The notes beneath the pieces were generated by a model. That model saw nothing but the letters and a program-made list of their open reading frames with translations. It was not told where the DNA came from and searched no databases. A DNA stretch of 10,113 bases from Candidatus Hikarchaeia archaeon HikBin4 (GTDB lineage Archaea; Halobacteriota; Halobacteria; Halobacteriales; Hikarchaeaceae). Positions 1 to 6,764 of the stretch are shown one piece after another; the stretch's first letter is position 1, and each line of letters opens with the position of its first letter. The stretch lies in contig WTZT01000013.1 in the NCBI GenBank assembly GCA_009889685.1, forward strand, positions 1-10,113, in the 5' to 3' direction. Both the position numbers and the translations under genes were made by a program.

Positions 1-670
1 CCAATTGGGACATATTGCTCCATAAAAAACCAAGTGTATGGGTTTCTATGAATTTTTCATACCCTTTGATATAGAAATAATCTAAACTCGCCCCTCCTGC
101 ATGAAACACTAGTGGTAATTTTGCATCTTGGCAAGCTTCATAAATCCCATCGTATTTTCTATTTCCAAATGGTGGTTCTGGTCCTCCACAAATCATACAA
201 GCCCCTGCAAATCCTTTTTCGCTGCCACATCTATCAATTAGTTCGACGGCACGTTCTGGATCTTGATATGGCAGTACTAACAGCGCATATATCCCTTCCT
301 TTGGATCTAAAATCCGATCTAGCATATAATCTGCATACGCATTAGAAATCAATTCTGGCCTTTCATCATCTCCCCCGAGACGTGCAAATGCAAGCATCTT
401 TTGTGTAATCACAACTATCACATCGGCCCCAACAATTTCCATTGCAGTGGGGATGTCTTCTGGAACCGTCTGTCCTCTAAGATACCCCACTTCATCGCGT
501 TTTATCCTTCCATACATGTAGTGATCTGGGTACCCCGCTGAAGGAAACATCTTACTAGGTTGGCGTTTGAATCGCTGTTTAAACGGATTATTATCTGGAA
601 TATAATCTGCTAGTTCTGGCAAAGATTCCAAATAATGCGCATCACTATCCACAATGTAATAGCTAGCCAT
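1..670 (-). CDS. Amidohydrolase family 2 (PF04909-type) metal-dependent hydrolase, 3'-truncated
   Basis: The reverse strand reads open from an ATG at 670 to the left window edge, giving 223 residues without a stop; the C-terminus is missing. Residues 8-12 are DSDAH, the N-terminal beta-strand metal site (D-x-D/H-x-H type) of amidohydrolase_2 proteins. LPLVFHAGG (about 185-193) supplies the second-strand His typical of the family. FIETHTLGFLWSNMSQL (207-223) matches the family's ETH-x-x-G-F-x-W-x-x-M block. Relatives include ACMSD-like decarboxylases and other TIM-barrel hydrolases/decarboxylases that act on C-C or C-N bonds of small organic acids; substrate cannot be told from this half. It is divergent from gatD. 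A TATA-like box centred about 26 nt before the ATG suggests a leaderless transcript. Family call is firm; function is open. Confidence 0.82.
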   Translation of the reverse strand, partial: MASYYIVDSDAHYLESLPELADYIPDNNPFKQRFKRQPSKMFPSAGYPDHYMYGRIKRDEVGYLRGQTVPEDIPTAMEIVGADVIVVITQKMLAFARLGGDDERPELISNAYADYMLDRILDPKEGIYALLVLPYQDPERAVELIDRCGSEKGFAGACMICGGPEPPFGNRKYDGIYEACQDAKLPLVFHAGGASLDYFYIKGYEKFIETHTLGFLWSNMSQL

Positions 671-676
671 ACTTGT

Positions 677-686
677 GATAGCTATC
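677..686. repeat. Perfect 10-bp palindrome between TATA box and start codon
   Basis: GATAGCTATC is its own reverse complement. It lies 6 to 16 nt upstream of the amidohydrolase ATG and immediately downstream of its TATA-like box, where archaeal repressors often bind. A 10-bp palindrome can arise by chance, so an operator role is only a suggestion. Confidence 0.25.
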
Positions 687-691
687 GCTCA

Positions 692-699
692 CATAAAAA
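692..699 (-). promoter_or_regulatory. TATA-like box of the amidohydrolase gene
   Basis: The minus strand reads TTTTTATG here, centred about 26 nt upstream of the ATG at 670. That is the usual archaeal TATA-to-start-site distance, so transcription would begin at or next to the start codon. No Shine-Dalgarno sequence lies before this ATG, which agrees with leaderless translation. Inferred from position and composition only. Confidence 0.45.
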
Positions 700-762
700 C
701 CGTCCCACTCCTATATCTTCTACGACAATAACGCTAATCAGACATCCTTTTCAATATTCAGG

Positions 763-770
763 TATATTAT
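763..770 (+). promoter_or_regulatory. TATA-like box of gatD
   Basis: TATATTAT is the best TATA-like octamer in the divergent gap. Its centre predicts a start site near 792, giving a very short leader of about 16 nt that would begin around the GGAGG motif. If that motif is used for ribosome binding, the real start site may lie slightly further upstream. Confidence 0.4.
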
Positions 771-791
771 TACCACATAACCTGATGGACT

Positions 792-796
792 GGAGG
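792..796 (+). promoter_or_regulatory. Shine-Dalgarno motif of gatD
   Basis: GGAGG precedes the gatD ATG (808) with an 11-nt spacer. The strong match supports ATG 808 as the start. The spacing is close to the 12 nt seen before the MoaD-like gene at 2341. Confidence 0.6.
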
Positions 797-807
797 CTTT
801 ATCAAAA

Positions 808-2055
808 ATGAATTCTGGCGATCACGTTCGCGTTTATCAAAATGATTCTTCATACGAAGGAATCCTATTACCTTCGCCAAACGATCAATATCTAATCCTA
901 AAACTACCTGGTGGCTACAATGTTGGTATCTCTTCCGAAGGGGCATCTATAGAACTTATTACCGCTGAGTCTGATCAACTCCCCACCCCCGAAACTGGGC
1001 CAGATGATATTTCAAATATCATCTTCGACGAGGACCTTCCCACCATTTCTCTAATCACAACCGGGGGCACTATCGCATCTACTATTGACTATAGAACCGG
1101 GGCCGTAACTTCTCAATTCGATGTAACTGACATACTACGATCTATACCCGATTTATCTGGCCTAGCCAATTATCGCAGTAAAATTGTTGCTAATATTTTA
1201 TCGGAGAATATGACCCCCTCAATTTGGCAGGATCTAGCGAAAGCAATATGTGAAGAAATAGAAGCTGGAGTTGACGGCGTCATAGTCATGCACGGAACTG
1301 ACACGATGCAATACACGGCAGCTGCGATTTCTTTTATGATTCGAACTCCTGTGCCCATAATTTTCACAGGCAGTCAACGTTCTTCTGATCGGCCTTCTAG
1401 TGATAATTTAGTCAATGTCATTTGTGCAGTCGAAGCAGCAAAATCTACATGCGCTGAAGTTTTGATTTGCATGCATTCGAACGATTCAGATAACCATTGT
1501 TCTCTCCACCAAGCGACTAGGGCAAGAAAAAATCATACTTCGAAACGAAGCGCCTTTGAGACGATAGGAAACCTTCCTCTTGGAGAGGTAGATTATCATA
1601 CCCGCCGTGTTACTTATCGGAGAGCTCACCACAAACGTGGAGAATTCAAACTTTCCATCCAATCCAATCTAAATCTTAATGTCGAATTGATCAAATATAC
1701 TCCCGGGATGGATACCAACTTAATCGATGCTTGCTCGGATAAATCAGGTATAGTGATCGAAGGAACTGGGTTAGGTCACGTTCACACAGATTTTATTCCC
1801 CATCTATCTTCACTTATTAAAAATGGAACTCACATTGTTATGACAAGTCAATGTATCGAAGGGCGCGTATGCTCTCGTGTCTACGACACAGGCCGAGATC
1901 TACTAAACATCGGTGTAATTGAAGGTGGAGATATGCTCCCCGGAACTGCAAAGGTAAAGTTGATGTGGGTACTTGCCAACACAGACGATCCTTCCGAGTC
2001 AATGCAAACTTCTCTAGCAGGAGAGATCACAGAACCCTCCCGACCTTGGGATTGA
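808..2055 (+). CDS. gatD: Glutamyl-tRNA(Gln) amidotransferase subunit D
   Basis: GatD is the asparaginase-like subunit of the archaeal GatDE complex, which converts Glu-tRNA(Gln) to Gln-tRNA(Gln); GatD releases ammonia from glutamine or asparagine. The 415-residue protein has an N-terminal small beta domain (about 1-60), a linker, and an L-asparaginase domain from about residue 78. TTGGTIAS at 84-91 carries the first catalytic Thr (T88), HGTDTM at 162-167 the second Thr and Asp (T164, D165), and TRARKNHTS the catalytic Lys (K241). As I recall the Methanothermobacter GatD residues (T101, T177, D178, K254), all four are shifted by a constant 13 positions. The N-terminal domain separates GatD from free asparaginases. 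The partner gatE is not in this window. The gene converges on the MoaD-like gene with 10 nt between stops. Confidence 0.95.
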   Translation: MNSGDHVRVYQNDSSYEGILLPSPNDQYLILKLPGGYNVGISSEGASIELITAESDQLPTPETGPDDISNIIFDEDLPTISLITTGGTIASTIDYRTGAVTSQFDVTDILRSIPDLSGLANYRSKIVANILSENMTPSIWQDLAKAICEEIEAGVDGVIVMHGTDTMQYTAAAISFMIRTPVPIIFTGSQRSSDRPSSDNLVNVICAVEAAKSTCAEVLICMHSNDSDNHCSLHQATRARKNHTSKRSAFETIGNLPLGEVDYHTRRVTYRRAHHKRGEFKLSIQSNLNLNVELIKYTPGMDTNLIDACSDKSGIVIEGTGLGHVHTDFIPHLSSLIKNGTHIVMTSQCIEGRVCSRVYDTGRDLLNIGVIEGGDMLPGTAKVKLMWVLANTDDPSESMQTSLAGEITEPSRPWD

Positions 2056-2065
2056 TATTTACCTA

Positions 2066-2341
2066 TTATCCCCCACTCATAGGCGGGATGATTGCTAGCT
2101 CATCTCCATCTTCTATTGCCAATTTTGAAAATTTTTCCCCTCTTACTTCTTCACCATTGCATAGAATCTGAACGTGTTCATGCACCTTCATCTCCTCATC
2201 CATTACTAACTCTCTTAATGTTGGTATCTGGTCAAATAGATCTTCTAGAGCTCCTTCAACCGTGACCACATTATCCATTTTTATCTCAATTTCTCTCTCC
2301 CCTGCAACCTCTGCAAAATTAGCAAATAATTTCCATTTCAT
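2066..2341 (-). CDS. MoaD/ThiS/SAMP-like ubiquitin-fold sulfur carrier or protein modifier
   Basis: This 91-residue protein has the beta-grasp MoaD pattern: an N-terminal strand MKWKLFANFAEVAGE, a central V-x-x-x-L helix region (VEGALEDLFDQIPTLRELV), and the strand D-G-D-E-L-A-I-I-P-P-M-S-G-G running to the C-terminus. The exposed Gly-Gly end (90-91) is what an E1-like enzyme (MoeB/UbaA type) adenylates and thiocarboxylates. In archaea such proteins act in molybdopterin synthesis, tRNA thiolation, or as SAMP conjugates on proteins; the sequence does not decide which. It is the last gene of the DUF63-phosphorylase operon, 17 nt after the phosphorylase stop, with a strong Shine-Dalgarno motif. 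No molybdopterin or E1 gene lies nearby, so a SAMP or tRNA-thiolation role is as likely as MoaD. Confidence 0.85.
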   Translation of the reverse strand: MKWKLFANFAEVAGEREIEIKMDNVVTVEGALEDLFDQIPTLRELVMDEEMKVHEHVQILCNGEEVRGEKFSKLAIEDGDELAIIPPMSGG

Positions 2342-2353
2342 GATAATCCAAAC

Positions 2354-2358
2354 CCTCC
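2354..2358 (-). promoter_or_regulatory. Shine-Dalgarno motif of the MoaD-like gene
   Basis: The minus strand reads AAGGAGGG across 2353-2360, touching the phosphorylase stop codon, with 12 nt from the GGAGG core to ATG 2341. It is the best ribosome binding site in the window. It fits an internal operon gene translated by SD recognition rather than leaderless. Confidence 0.65.
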
Positions 2359-3084
2359 TTAAAGTAACAAACTCGCATCCAATGCTATCCTACCCATTTC
2401 TTCAATCCTGTCTAGTACTTTTCTTGGGAATTCTTCCCCTTTATTTTCGCCCTTTTTAGATCCTTCTACCAAATTCCCATCCACAGTTAGTATTGCACCT
2501 GCTTCCATTCCGAATCTCCTAGACAAAGTCAAAACGACCGAAGTTTCCATCTCAACAGACAGTAACCCTGCTTTCTCCCATTTTTCTATATAATCTTCTG
2601 TCTCTGCATAATATGCATCATTGGTTACCACGGCACCAACATGGAATTTCTGATCGCGTAATTTTGCTGTCTCTATCAAAGCAGAAACAACCTTATGCTC
2701 TGCAACCGCTGGGTATACTTCTGATTCATATTTTTTTGTTGTCCCCTCCTCTTTAGCAGCCCCTGTGACTATGATAAATTCCCCTGATTTAATCCCTTTT
2801 TGAAGTGCACCCGTCGTCCCTAATCTAATCATTTTTTTCACCCCAACTTTACAAAGTTCTTCTATAGCTATCGCAGCGGATGGACACCCAATCCCTGTAG
2901 AACAAATGGTCAAACTCTTCCCTTTGTATTCTATATTGCAAATCTTGTATTCTCGATTCTCAGAAATAATTTCATATTCATCTGCCAACTCCGCAACTAT
3001 TTCCACTCTATTAGGGTCTCCCGGCAATAGTGCAATTTCATTCAATTCCCCCTCTCCCACGAGCAAATGTGGCTGTTTTCTCAT
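2359..3084 (-). CDS. Nucleoside phosphorylase, PNP/UDP family (uridine phosphorylase-like)
   Basis: The enzyme cleaves a nucleoside with phosphate to a free base and ribose-1-phosphate, in nucleoside salvage. The start taken is ATG 3084 (MRKQPHLLVG). A TTG at 3105 would add seven residues and overlap the upstream gene by 11 nt; the ATG leaves a 10-nt gap and starts where relatives do. Numbering from the TTG (ATG = residue 8): GDPNR (29-33) and R51 and R94 form the phosphate site, STGIG...IEEL (69-84) and RLGTTGA (94-100) are family blocks, and VEMET (184-188) is the ribose-binding Glu-Met-Glu site. E. coli Udp's uracil-recognising Gln166 and Arg168 align with T169 and D171, and TVDGN places D209 where purine-type enzymes carry a proton-donating Asp. 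Substrate may therefore be a purine nucleoside. Family firm, substrate open. Confidence 0.88.
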   Translation of the reverse strand: MRKQPHLLVGEGELNEIALLPGDPNRVEIVAELADEYEIISENREYKICNIEYKGKSLTICSTGIGCPSAAIAIEELCKVGVKKMIRLGTTGALQKGIKSGEFIIVTGAAKEEGTTKKYESEVYPAVAEHKVVSALIETAKLRDQKFHVGAVVTNDAYYAETEDYIEKWEKAGLLSVEMETSVVLTLSRRFGMEAGAILTVDGNLVEGSKKGENKGEEFPRKVLDRIEEMGRIALDASLLL

Positions 3085-3094
3085 ATTCTTGTTT

Positions 3095-3916
3095 TCATCC
3101 TGCAACCGAATATAATATTAGGTTATGCATTCCCGGACCAATACCAATTGCAATCATCACTATTAACAAAATTCTTGCATACAAAGGCTTTTCTTTTGCA
3201 TAATCTACAAACAAAAAAACTAGGGCTATTGCCAATCCAATTTTAACACATACAAAAAACCAACCCGCCCCCATAACATTTACAATTGGAAGCGCTGCGC
3301 CAACATCCAATATAATCTGAGAAATTGGAGTTTGCTCACTAAAATTCAATATGTCAATTCCAATTGCTGTAGATATCCCATCTAGAGTTTGTCCTAGGAT
3401 AACTAGCAATCCTGTGCTTCCCAACACTTTTGGAATCTCTGTATTTTTTCTTTTTATTCCCTCCCACACTAAAATAGAAATCACCAAAGCTGTTATTAAC
3501 CCTCCAACCGCCCACACCGGATGCGTCCACCCACTTTTTGATAACACCAACATTGTAGCACTAAACCCCACTAATCCACTCACTAGGAGGATCTTTTCCG
3601 CGATTTGATCTTTATTAAGAAGTAAAACCACTGCCCAAACACAGCCCACTAAGATGAATGTAGTGATGTACACTGTTGGGTTTCCAAATAGGAACGAAAT
3701 ATTTTCTAGTCCATTGTATTCTTCCAAACCCACTACGCCAATCACCCGCAAACCCGCACCAAATGCCATCCATGGAATTAAAGATACAATGATATTCTCA
3801 TCGATTCTTATCTCACATTTCCAAAGAACTATTGCAATTATGCCTGCAAAAATTAAGATCATAATTAGATGTGGCATTGAGGGGATTCCAAAATCTGAAG
3901 GCAGAATCTCTAACAT
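3095..3916 (-). CDS. DUF63 family archaeal membrane protein
   Basis: A 273-residue integral membrane protein of unknown function. About eight hydrophobic segments are visible, near residues 16-32, 43-64, 82-100, 109-126, 133-151, 164-186, 200-240 (probably two passes) and the last 25. Features resembling DUF63 are the second-segment FGAGLRVIGVVG motif, GQTLDGISTAIGID at 175-188, and a Phe-x-x-x-Lys pattern in FVCVKIGLA in the seventh region. No signal peptide, nucleotide-binding or catalytic motif is evident. It is the first gene of a three-gene operon, with the phosphorylase starting within 10 nt of, or overlapping, its stop. This could point to nucleoside uptake or handling, but that rests on position alone. 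No good Shine-Dalgarno motif precedes ATG 3916. Assignment to DUF63 is from motif memory. Confidence 0.75.
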   Translation of the reverse strand: MLEILPSDFGIPSMPHLIMILIFAGIIAIVLWKCEIRIDENIIVSLIPWMAFGAGLRVIGVVGLEEYNGLENISFLFGNPTVYITTFILVGCVWAVVLLLNKDQIAEKILLVSGLVGFSATMLVLSKSGWTHPVWAVGGLITALVISILVWEGIKRKNTEIPKVLGSTGLLVILGQTLDGISTAIGIDILNFSEQTPISQIILDVGAALPIVNVMGAGWFFVCVKIGLAIALVFLFVDYAKEKPLYARILLIVMIAIGIGPGMHNLILYSVAG

Positions 3917-4006
3917 ACTTATTATTGTTTAGGGCACCTGAAAGCCATTACGGCTGTAAGAATACCGTTGTGTTTTTGTCCCCTCTGGACAGTACCTCTA
4001 ATCACA

Positions 4007-5257
4007 ATGGCTTCGTATCACATCGAAACTTATGGATGCACAGCTAATCAAGGAGAAAGTAAGCTAATTGAACAGCTCCTCAGAGACGCAGGACATTACA
4101 AAGTCGAAAACCCCGAATCCGCCGATGTTGCGATTCTGAATACTTGTACAGTCATAGAAAAAACTGAACAAAAGATGTTGTCTAGAGCAAGGGAACTAGA
4201 ACCTCTCGTGTCTGATCTAATTATCACTGGATGTCTCGCACTTGCCCAGCCCGATTTAATCCATGAATCTGGAATCAATGCTCGTGTTTGTGGCTGGGAT
4301 GAAGTCCCTCTAGCAGTTGGAAACGGCGAATGCCCCACAACTACAAAAGACACACTTCCTATACTCGACGGTGTAATCGGAATACTACCTATAGCCCGTG
4401 GATGTATGTCTGATTGTTCTTACTGTATCACCAAAAAAGCGACGGGAAAGATAGAATCACCCTCCATAGAGGAGAATGTCTCCAAAGCCCGGAACTTAAT
4501 AAAAGCCGGGGCAAAAGAAATCCGTGTTACCGGACAGGATACTGGTGTATACGGATGGGACCTTGGCAAACGCGTGTTGGATCAGTTACTCGACGAAATC
4601 TGCGAACTTCCCGGTGATTTTCGTGTTCGATTGGGGATGGCAAACCCCAAGGGAATTCATGGAATTTGCGAATCTCTTGTCAACGTATTCTCTAAGCATG
4701 AAAAGCTCTATGATTTTATCCATGCCCCTGTGCAATCTGGATCTAACAGCGTCTTGGGTCATATGAGGCGTCAACATCAAGTAAACGAATTCAGAGATAT
4801 AGTCTCTACTTTCAACCGGCATATAGACCATTGGACCTTGGCTACAGATTTTATTGTTGGATTCCCCACCGAAACAACTGAAGACCACCAACAATCACTA
4901 AATCTCATGCGTGAAGTCCAACCAGAACGAATTAATATAACACGTTTTTCTAAACGCCCTGGTACCGATGCGGCAAAATTAAAAGGCCTTGGAGGCACTC
5001 TTAAAAAACAACGTTCATCCGAGATGACCAAACTTAAATTCGAAATAACCTCTCAAGCATATCGGTCTATGATTGGAACTCGCCACACCCTTCTTGCAGT
5101 TGAACCCGGGCTCAACGGATCTATGAAATGTAGAGATGAGGCATATCGCCAGGTAATAATAAAGAATTCTGAAGATTATGGAATTGCCCCCGGTGCGTTC
5201 ATACAATCGCACATAATTTCTTCTGAGCATGTTTATGCTTTCGCCGAACCCGTTTAA
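4007..5257 (+). CDS. tRNA methylthiotransferase, archaeal/eukaryal MtaB-CDKAL1 type (ms2t6A37)
   Basis: This radical-SAM enzyme adds a methylthio group to t6A at position 37 of ANN-decoding tRNAs. ATG 4007 gives 416 residues beginning MASYHIETYGCTAN, the family start; an upstream in-frame TTG (3968) would only prepend an unrelated 13 residues. The N-terminal UPF0004 domain has auxiliary-cluster cysteines C11 (YGCTAN), C47 (NTCTV) and C76 (TGCLA). The radical-SAM core has ARGC-x3-C-x2-C with C133, C137 and C140. It is followed by family blocks VTGQDTGVYG, PVQSGSNSVLGHMRR, TDFIVGFPTET and FSKRPGTDAAK. A C-terminal TRAM domain (about 350-416) would bind tRNA. All six cysteines are intact. It is divergent from the DUF63 operon, and its 3' end is 10 nt from the SDR stop. 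The YGCTAN and TDFIVGFPTET forms favour the archaeal/CDKAL1 clade over bacterial MiaB. Confidence 0.93.
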   Translation: MASYHIETYGCTANQGESKLIEQLLRDAGHYKVENPESADVAILNTCTVIEKTEQKMLSRARELEPLVSDLIITGCLALAQPDLIHESGINARVCGWDEVPLAVGNGECPTTTKDTLPILDGVIGILPIARGCMSDCSYCITKKATGKIESPSIEENVSKARNLIKAGAKEIRVTGQDTGVYGWDLGKRVLDQLLDEICELPGDFRVRLGMANPKGIHGICESLVNVFSKHEKLYDFIHAPVQSGSNSVLGHMRRQHQVNEFRDIVSTFNRHIDHWTLATDFIVGFPTETTEDHQQSLNLMREVQPERINITRFSKRPGTDAAKLKGLGGTLKKQRSSEMTKLKFEITSQAYRSMIGTRHTLLAVEPGLNGSMKCRDEAYRQVIIKNSEDYGIAPGAFIQSHIISSEHVYAFAEPV

Positions 5258-5267
5258 TTTATTTCCA

Positions 5268-6083
5268 TCATTTATAAAATTCTTTCCCCAATGAGTAAAA
5301 CATATTGCCAACCAGTGATTGCCCCCCGTCTGCAACTAAAACTTCTCCTGTGATCACGTCCGCCGCAGGAGAACATAGATAAAGCACCTGTTGTGCCATT
5401 TGCTCTACACTCGCTATTCCCCCAATCGGAATATCATTTTCTAATCTCTCAATTATCGATTCATCTCCCAACAAATTCTTTTTTACACCCTCTGTCAATA
5501 CCACTCCTGGGCACATGGCATTCACTCTGATATTGTGTCTTCCCCACTCAAGTGCTAGTGTCCTTGTCAAATTGAGAACACCCGCTTTCGCAGCACCAGA
5601 ATGGCCAACATATGGGGCCGCACTCCAAGCATAATTGGCAATTATATTCACAATTGATCCCCCATTCTGTTTTAATAAGGGAAAGCATTTTTTCGAAACC
5701 CTAAATGTCCCATCTAACACTATATCCACAACTGCCCTCCATCCATTTTCGCTAAGATTTTCTATCGGACAAAAAAAGTTCCCCGCAGCATTATTTACTA
5801 CTACATCTATACTTCCCCATTCTTGTTCAATAAACCCAACTGCCTCTTCCACACTTGATTCTTCTCTAACATCCATGACTTTCCATAATATTGATTTCCC
5901 AGTTAGTTCCTTCAATTTTTCAGATGCCAATTCTAATCGTTCGGCATTTCTAGATGCTATAAAAACGTTTGCTCCATGTTCTAAAAAAGCTCTTGAAAAC
6001 CCTAGCCCCATTCCTGTTGCACCCCCTGTTATAAACACTTTTTTTCCTTTAAACAATTCCTCTTTAAACACACTACCATTCAT
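5268..6083 (-). CDS. Short-chain dehydrogenase/reductase, 2,4-dienoyl-CoA reductase-like
   Basis: NAD(P)H-dependent oxidoreductase with a Rossmann fold, 271 residues from ATG 6083. TGGATGMG (19-26) binds the dinucleotide, and ASRN with R45 after strand 2 favours NADPH. NNAAGNF (97-103) is the form found in 2,4-dienoyl-CoA reductases. The classical Tyr-x3-Lys is absent: the position four before Lys166 is Ser162. Instead Tyr151 sits fifteen residues before Lys166, the same spacing as Tyr199/Lys214 (with Ser210) that I recall for mitochondrial DECR1. This supports reduction of an enoyl- or dienoyl-CoA, for example in unsaturated fatty-acid breakdown. A start at ATG 6125 would add 14 residues, but MNGSVFKEELFKGKKVFITGG matches relatives and AAAGGGG lies just before 6083. 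It is the last gene of the run from rps8e. Exact substrate not determined. Confidence 0.87.
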   Translation of the reverse strand: MNGSVFKEELFKGKKVFITGGATGMGLGFSRAFLEHGANVFIASRNAERLELASEKLKELTGKSILWKVMDVREESSVEEAVGFIEQEWGSIDVVVNNAAGNFFCPIENLSENGWRAVVDIVLDGTFRVSKKCFPLLKQNGGSIVNIIANYAWSAAPYVGHSGAAKAGVLNLTRTLALEWGRHNIRVNAMCPGVVLTEGVKKNLLGDESIIERLENDIPIGGIASVEQMAQQVLYLCSPAADVITGEVLVADGGQSLVGNMFYSLGKEFYK

Positions 6084-6103
6084 GCATAGTACCCCTTTGA
6101 CAA

Positions 6104-6110
6104 CATATAG
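6104..6110 (-). promoter_or_regulatory. TATA-like box near the SDR start
   Basis: The minus strand reads CTATATG, centred about 24 nt upstream of ATG 6083. This spacing predicts a leaderless or nearly leaderless transcript beginning at that ATG, and would exclude the alternative ATG at 6125. A second TATA-like sequence lies further upstream at 6155-6162. Confidence 0.35.
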
Positions 6111-6154
6111 CCCCCCCTCGGGCATAAAGACTCAGCATAAATCTGCCATCCTCC

Positions 6155-6162
6155 CTTTATAG
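6155..6162 (-). promoter_or_regulatory. Second TATA-like sequence in the HIT-SDR gap
   Basis: The minus strand reads CTATAAAG just after the HIT stop codon, directly followed by GGGAGG. As a TATA box it predicts a start site near 6132, giving about 50 nt of leader before ATG 6083. Whether it is a promoter or only a sequence rich in A and G around a ribosome binding site cannot be told. Confidence 0.3.
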
Positions 6163-6173
6163 GGCATTTAAAT

Positions 6174-6716
6174 CTATTCGCCAACCCACACCGATTTTTC
6201 TTCTCCTCTATCTTCGGCCCCATCTTGTTGTACAAATGCATCATGCAGTTTTCGATATGTTTCTAGCATGCCTTCCACGACGATTTTCGTATCACTTAGG
6301 ATCGGCATAAAATTGGTATCTCCTTCCCACCTTGGAACAATATGCGTATGCATGTGTTCATTAATCGAACCACCACTTCCTTTACCCAAATTTAAACCTG
6401 TATTGAACCCATGTGGACTAAACGCAGTTTCCAATGCTTTCAATGTCCTCACTTTCAATCGTGAGTGGGCAAATAACACCTCTTCATTCAATTCCGCATA
6501 AGATCCTGTATGCTCTTTAGGAATCACCATCACGTGCCCCGGATTATATGGATAATTATTCAAAACAACATATATATATTCATTTTCAGCTATTACTCCT
6601 AGCTCTCTGTCTTTCCCCTTTTTGTATATTTCACAAAACACACACTCATTAGAAACTTCTTCCCAATCCTGTCTAGAAATCCATTCCATTCTCCAAGGGG
6701 CAAAGATCTGGTCCAT
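6174..6716 (-). CDS. HIT family protein, Ap4A phosphorylase/hydrolase-like
   Basis: Histidine-triad nucleotide hydrolase or phosphorylase of 180 residues. The triad is HMHTHIVPRW at 121-130, with H123 the expected nucleophile. NNYPYNPGHVMVIPKEH (53-69) is the family's beta-strand block, and NLGKGSGGSINEHMH the nucleotide-binding loop. The N-terminal FAPWRMEWI and a CVFC pair (C25, C28), probably a structural zinc site with H69, match the group that includes mycobacterial Ap4A phosphorylase. The likely substrate class is dinucleoside polyphosphates or adenylylated compounds such as Ap4A, which arise as side products of aminoacyl-tRNA synthetases. The gene lies 48 nt after map on the same strand. 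The extension after residue 160, rich in Glu and Gly, is not conserved in the family as I know it. No clear Shine-Dalgarno motif precedes the ATG. Confidence 0.9.
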   Translation of the reverse strand: MDQIFAPWRMEWISRQDWEEVSNECVFCEIYKKGKDRELGVIAENEYIYVVLNNYPYNPGHVMVIPKEHTGSYAELNEEVLFAHSRLKVRTLKALETAFSPHGFNTGLNLGKGSGGSINEHMHTHIVPRWEGDTNFMPILSDTKIVVEGMLETYRKLHDAFVQQDGAEDRGEEKSVWVGE

Positions 6717-6764
6717 GCGTGGCAGTATATCAGAGACGCCTTTAGTCTATCTCTCTTTACCCCT

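Noticed and set aside
112..345. Plus-strand open frame of 77 codons near the left edge
   Set aside because: Antisense to the truncated amidohydrolase, which reads continuously on the minus strand with conserved motifs.
3942..3956. Small inverted repeat AGCC-ATTAC-GGCT in the DUF63/methylthiotransferase gap
   Set aside because: The four-base stem is too short for a terminator or structured RNA, and both flanking genes start here, so a terminator is not expected.
3968..4006. N-terminal extension of the methylthiotransferase from a TTG start
   Set aside because: The extra residues (MCFCPLWTVPLIT) do not resemble the family, and ATG 4007 begins at the conserved MASYHIETYGC strand.
5635..6162. 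Plus-strand open frame of 175 codons
   Set aside because: It lies antisense to the SDR gene, whose protein matches a known family with intact motifs. The plus-strand translation is low-complexity in Ser/Pro/Thr/Phe and has no recognisable domain.
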